Origin: Prochilodus magdalenae
Taxonomy: Eukaryota; Chordata; Actinopteri; Characiformes; Prochilodontidae
Assembly (NCBI GenBank): GCA_024036415.1
Contig: JAMWET010003474.1
Location: forward strand, 1-64,000
DNA: 64,000 nucleotides
Direction: 5' to 3'
A model generated the notes under the pieces. That model ran no database searches. It was given only the letters and a program-made list of their open reading frames with translations, and was not told the DNA's origin. The first letter of the stretch is position 1, and each line of letters begins with the position of its first letter. The translations under genes were made by a program, and so were the position numbers. Shown piece by piece: positions 61,161 to 64,000 of the stretch.

Positions 61161-62481
61161 TACAGGGTTGCGCCTTACTGAACAATTTCACAGCCTATTA
61201 GTAAAAGCTTCATCAACACCACCGTGCCTGATACCAACACCACACAAAGTACAATATCAACAACACTGTAATACAATAATACAGTTAATTTGAAAAGTTC
61301 AGGGTCAAACTAATGCTAGCAATAAATGATTATATCTAATTTTATCTATTATATCTAATCTATTAAATCTAATCTAACTATTAGATCTAATTTTCACAAC
61401 ATACAAAATTAATCCCAATATAAATGTTTTCAGTTTAAACAAAAAGGCAACTAATACACATATTATATAATTATATTATTATAATATTATATAATTAACT
61501 TAACGACTGCAATGATCTTTATTCAGTGTTTTTAAAATGTGCTGCTATGCTAACTTGCATGCTAGCAATGAAATATGTAGCAAGTCTTTAAGTACTGATG
61601 ATATTTCCAGTATGGCCACTAAAGTGTATTGTGAGATAATTATTGAAGATAATACTACAATATTGGCACATTGCCCACCTCAAAATGTCAAATTACCTTT
61701 TTATTTTCTAAATGAAAACAAGTACTAGACATTTCTCCTGTGCATCATTTATTTAAAATATGAAATAAAATACAAAATATTTAAATTTGTAATCTATATT
61801 AAATGTGCCACTTGAGTTTTCCCCTAATATATTTAAATCCGCTGTAATTGTGTATTAAAATGTGCAAAGGATGTGGTCACTATAAAAATCAACATAAGTG
61901 CCAAGATTAGAATCAGATCCAAACTTGAGCCTGACAAAATTCTGGGCCCCCCGCCATCACCCCAAAATGTCACGTACCAGACCAGACAAATAAATATCCA
62001 CATTCCTAAAGACGGTGCCTCCTAGCAGCAATAACAGCCAATCAGGCTTACCACCACCAAAATTCCTTTTTACACTCTACTGTAATTAAGTAATTAATCA
62101 ATCAGTGTGATTGAACAAGGTATTTAAAAGTTTTTAATCTGGACAAACTTTAAGATACATGCTCTAAAGTGTTGTTTTCTAGCTGGCTGTGAGGACCTTA
62201 AAATATTTATCCAGACCCAACCGGACCCGAACTCTGATTTTGTCTAGTCTAGGTCAGGTTCAAATATCATGTTTGTGCATTCCCCCTCCAGTAGATTTAT
62301 TCTTTCCTCTATGGTTCAATACCTTCTAGTATCTTAAATCGTTTTTTAATCTGGCAGCAAGGTCCATGAAGCCCATACTCGTGAATAAACTCAAGAAAGT
62401 TCAGAAGAGTGAAGTCAATATGCTGTCAAAGGTGCTGCAAATGGAATGTTTAATTTGTTTTGAAAAAAAGAATTTTTTATT
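61161..62481. other. AT-rich intronic stretch, nothing recognised
   Basis: Contains TCTAATCTATTAAATCTAAT-type short-word repetition (61320-61400) and a TTATATAAT patch (about 61460-61495). No gene seen. Confidence 0.4.
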
Positions 62482-63350
62482 CAAACATTATTGAAAAAAT
62501 AGCTGCACCCAGAAGGAATCAATCGACGAGGTTCGACGTCATGAGACATGCAAATGATTCAAGCTTCACGCTTGGCTGTGCAAATGACGTAAGCTAGGAT
62601 GGGCCTTACTGCTGTACTTGACTGACTATATAGAGTACTGGTAGTGTCCGTTGCAAGGGAAGTGTCTCAGAGAACAGTTCACAAGTAAGTCGAGCTGCTG
62701 GAAGAGTTCAAAGGGTGTCACATCTCCGGGAAGCGAGATGGCCTTATCAATGTATTGCATGCCATACTGGTTGTGCGGATACTACCATAGCACGCGGTTG
62801 GCAGTAGAAGACACACACCACCAACATGAAAGATCTGGACCTACACAGAGAGAGAACCGACATACGCAGAGTGACCCAACAGCCCCGACTGCAGACATTT
62901 AGGGAGCAGTGACACCCTCCATGAGTCATTCTGTCAGTACCAGCACCATTGCCAGACAGCTGCATGATGCTGGACTACATGCTAAGTTAAGACTGTTAAG
63001 ATGACTGCCCTTAACACCACGTCAACGTCGCCAAAGACTGCAATGGTGTCATGACAGACTGTTATAGAATCCACCTCCACCGCCACCACAAAATCTGCAG
63101 GAACAGTGTGAGAATATTCAAACTGCATAGGATGGATTACCACAGGACACCATTAGGAACCTCTACAACTCCATGCTGAGATGTCTTGTATGTTGCATAA
63201 GCAAACATGGCGGCCTAATGCCATGCAAATAGACACTACTGCTGTATGCATAGCTCATTAAACATTGCCCATATCAGTCTAAATTTATCATCATCATGTT
63301 CCTGGTAACCTTTACCTTCCTTCCCAATAGTACTGCAGTGATGATGAGTG
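62482..63350 (+). mobile_element. Tc1/mariner family A, deleted copy 3 (best-preserved ends)
   Basis: The left subterminal text is AGCTGCACCCAGAAGGAA. The right terminus is TGATGATGAGTG followed by TATA, mirroring the TA-CACTCATCA start of 10133-10803. The plus strand reads HSVSTSTIARQLHDAGLHAK followed by LRLLR, a stop, LPLTPRQRRQRLQWCHDR (second helix-turn-helix), then after a deletion LPQDTIRNLYNSM and SKHGG (C-terminus). The DDE core is absent and there are stops, so this is a non-autonomous relic. Confidence 0.82.
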
Positions 63351-64000
63351 TATATTCAATATATAGTACTTTGTGCAGGATGTTTTAGTCAGGTGGAGAC
63401 TGGTAGCTTGATATTACCATCGCACAGCATTAGAACAATCCGGTGTGGAAAGTTAATTCAGATAAAAAAAAAAAAAAATTAATGTCGCCAATCACAGCAG
63501 AATCACTGTTACAGATCTCAGCACCCATTAGGCGGAAGAAGGAACAGGTCCTCAGTGCATTAGAGGGCAGACACACACAACGTCTCCAATTTGCCATGAC
63601 TGCATGTCTGTCTTTGAACTGTGGGAGAAAACCCAAGCACCTGGAGGAATCCCACACAGACACAGGGAGAACATGCAAACCCAGAATAGAAACAGACTGA
63701 GATATGATCAATGTTATGATCAAATAACCAGACATAGGAAACTTGTGGCCCTCTGTGTGTGAAAGGCTGTGAATGGGTGTGTTGAGCTGCTGGCAATCAA
63801 TGAGTATTCCACCCACACTTCTGATCAAATGAAATGCATAAGGGCCTCCAAAATATTGCAGATGGAAAATAGGTTTTATTATTACAGTAAAACAGGAAAA
63901 AGGTTCACTAGGAACTTACTGTCTTGGCTGCTTGCTTGTAACCTACCTGTCTTCCTTCACACAGTTGCTACCTCAACAACACGGAGGCATTCTTTACAGC
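63351..64000. other. Right-end intronic stretch
   Basis: A poly(A) run lies at about 63464-63478. The frames 63430-63828 (minus) and 63443-63700 (plus) overlap and have no recognised domain. The pieces GGAGGAATCCCACACAGACA and GAGAACATGCAAACCCAGA are of a kind often seen in repeats. The final bases (CTACCTCAACAACACGGAGG) do not match the next kcnd1 exon. Confidence 0.4.

Larger units (their letters stand above)
959..64000 (+). other. kcnd1: kcnd1 intron 1 (inferred, open to the right)
   Basis: No sequence encoding the next Kv4 exon (YGDMVPKT, the S6 region, or NFSRIYHQNQ) was found by eye on the plus strand after the donor, and no open frame resembles another known host protein. The whole remainder is therefore read as intron 1, filled with repeats and AT-rich unique DNA. 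This is inference. A short missed exon, or an assembly break, would change it. Confidence 0.6.

Noticed and set aside
63964..64000. Start of kcnd1 exon 2 at the right edge
   Set aside because: The sequence does not encode the selectivity filter or S6 in any frame that continues TTLG.

Overview
The window is vertebrate nuclear DNA, almost certainly from a ray-finned (teleost) fish. The evidence is one intron-interrupted potassium-channel exon followed by about 63 kb of AT-rich non-coding sequence full of fish-type dispersed repeats: Tc1/mariner and hAT relics, tRNA-headed SINEs with a LINE-like tail, non-LTR 3' ends, a solo LTR, and many microsatellites and minisatellites. An otophysan (characin or catfish-like) source is only a guess from repeat style. 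I see no prokaryotic features, CRISPR array, rRNA or functional tRNA gene.

The only convincing host gene is at the left edge. Positions 1-952 hold most of the first coding exon of a Shal-type (Kv4) voltage-gated K+ channel, best matched to kcnd1 (Kv4.1). It runs from inside the T1 domain through S1-S5 to the TTLG of the pore and ends in phase 2 at a GTTAGT splice donor (953-958), the usual Kv4 exon 1/exon 2 boundary. I could not find exon 2, so the rest of the window is read as intron 1, at least 63 kb long. This assumes that no exon on either strand was missed.

The intron, left to right: a 77-bp triplicate (1314-1541); a LINE 3' end (3195-3428) and SINE (4139-4356); a LINE ORF scrap (about 6525-6640); Tc1 family A copy 1 (10133-10803) and a Tc1 transposase C-terminus (12203-12370); a 57-bp minisatellite (16505-16848); a Tc1 N-terminal relic (19428-19632); an inverted SINE (25163-25372); a hAT relic with BED finger (27826-28540); a second plus-strand SINE (29388-29560); non-LTR 3' ends (30692-31550); a second BED-finger relic (31735-31945); a MITE-like repeat (35481-35901); a long AT palindrome (38182-38259); a Tc1 element with both ends (41471-42785); a 24-bp minisatellite (43573-43822); a solo LTR with 5-bp target duplication (44980-45342); further family A copies (45910-46003, 47840-48510, 62482-63350); a pair of repeats ending in CCATC-type low complexity (49481-49856, 53172-53412); and a recent 0.46-kb duplication (56446-56897 and 58231-58694). 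Several GC-richer, repeat-poor patches are flagged at low confidence as possible conserved regulatory DNA. I found no convincing undescribed system. The most useful observations are the very long intron, the differently deleted Tc1 family A copies, the LTR with its target duplication, the duplicated block with flanking repeats, and the minisatellites.
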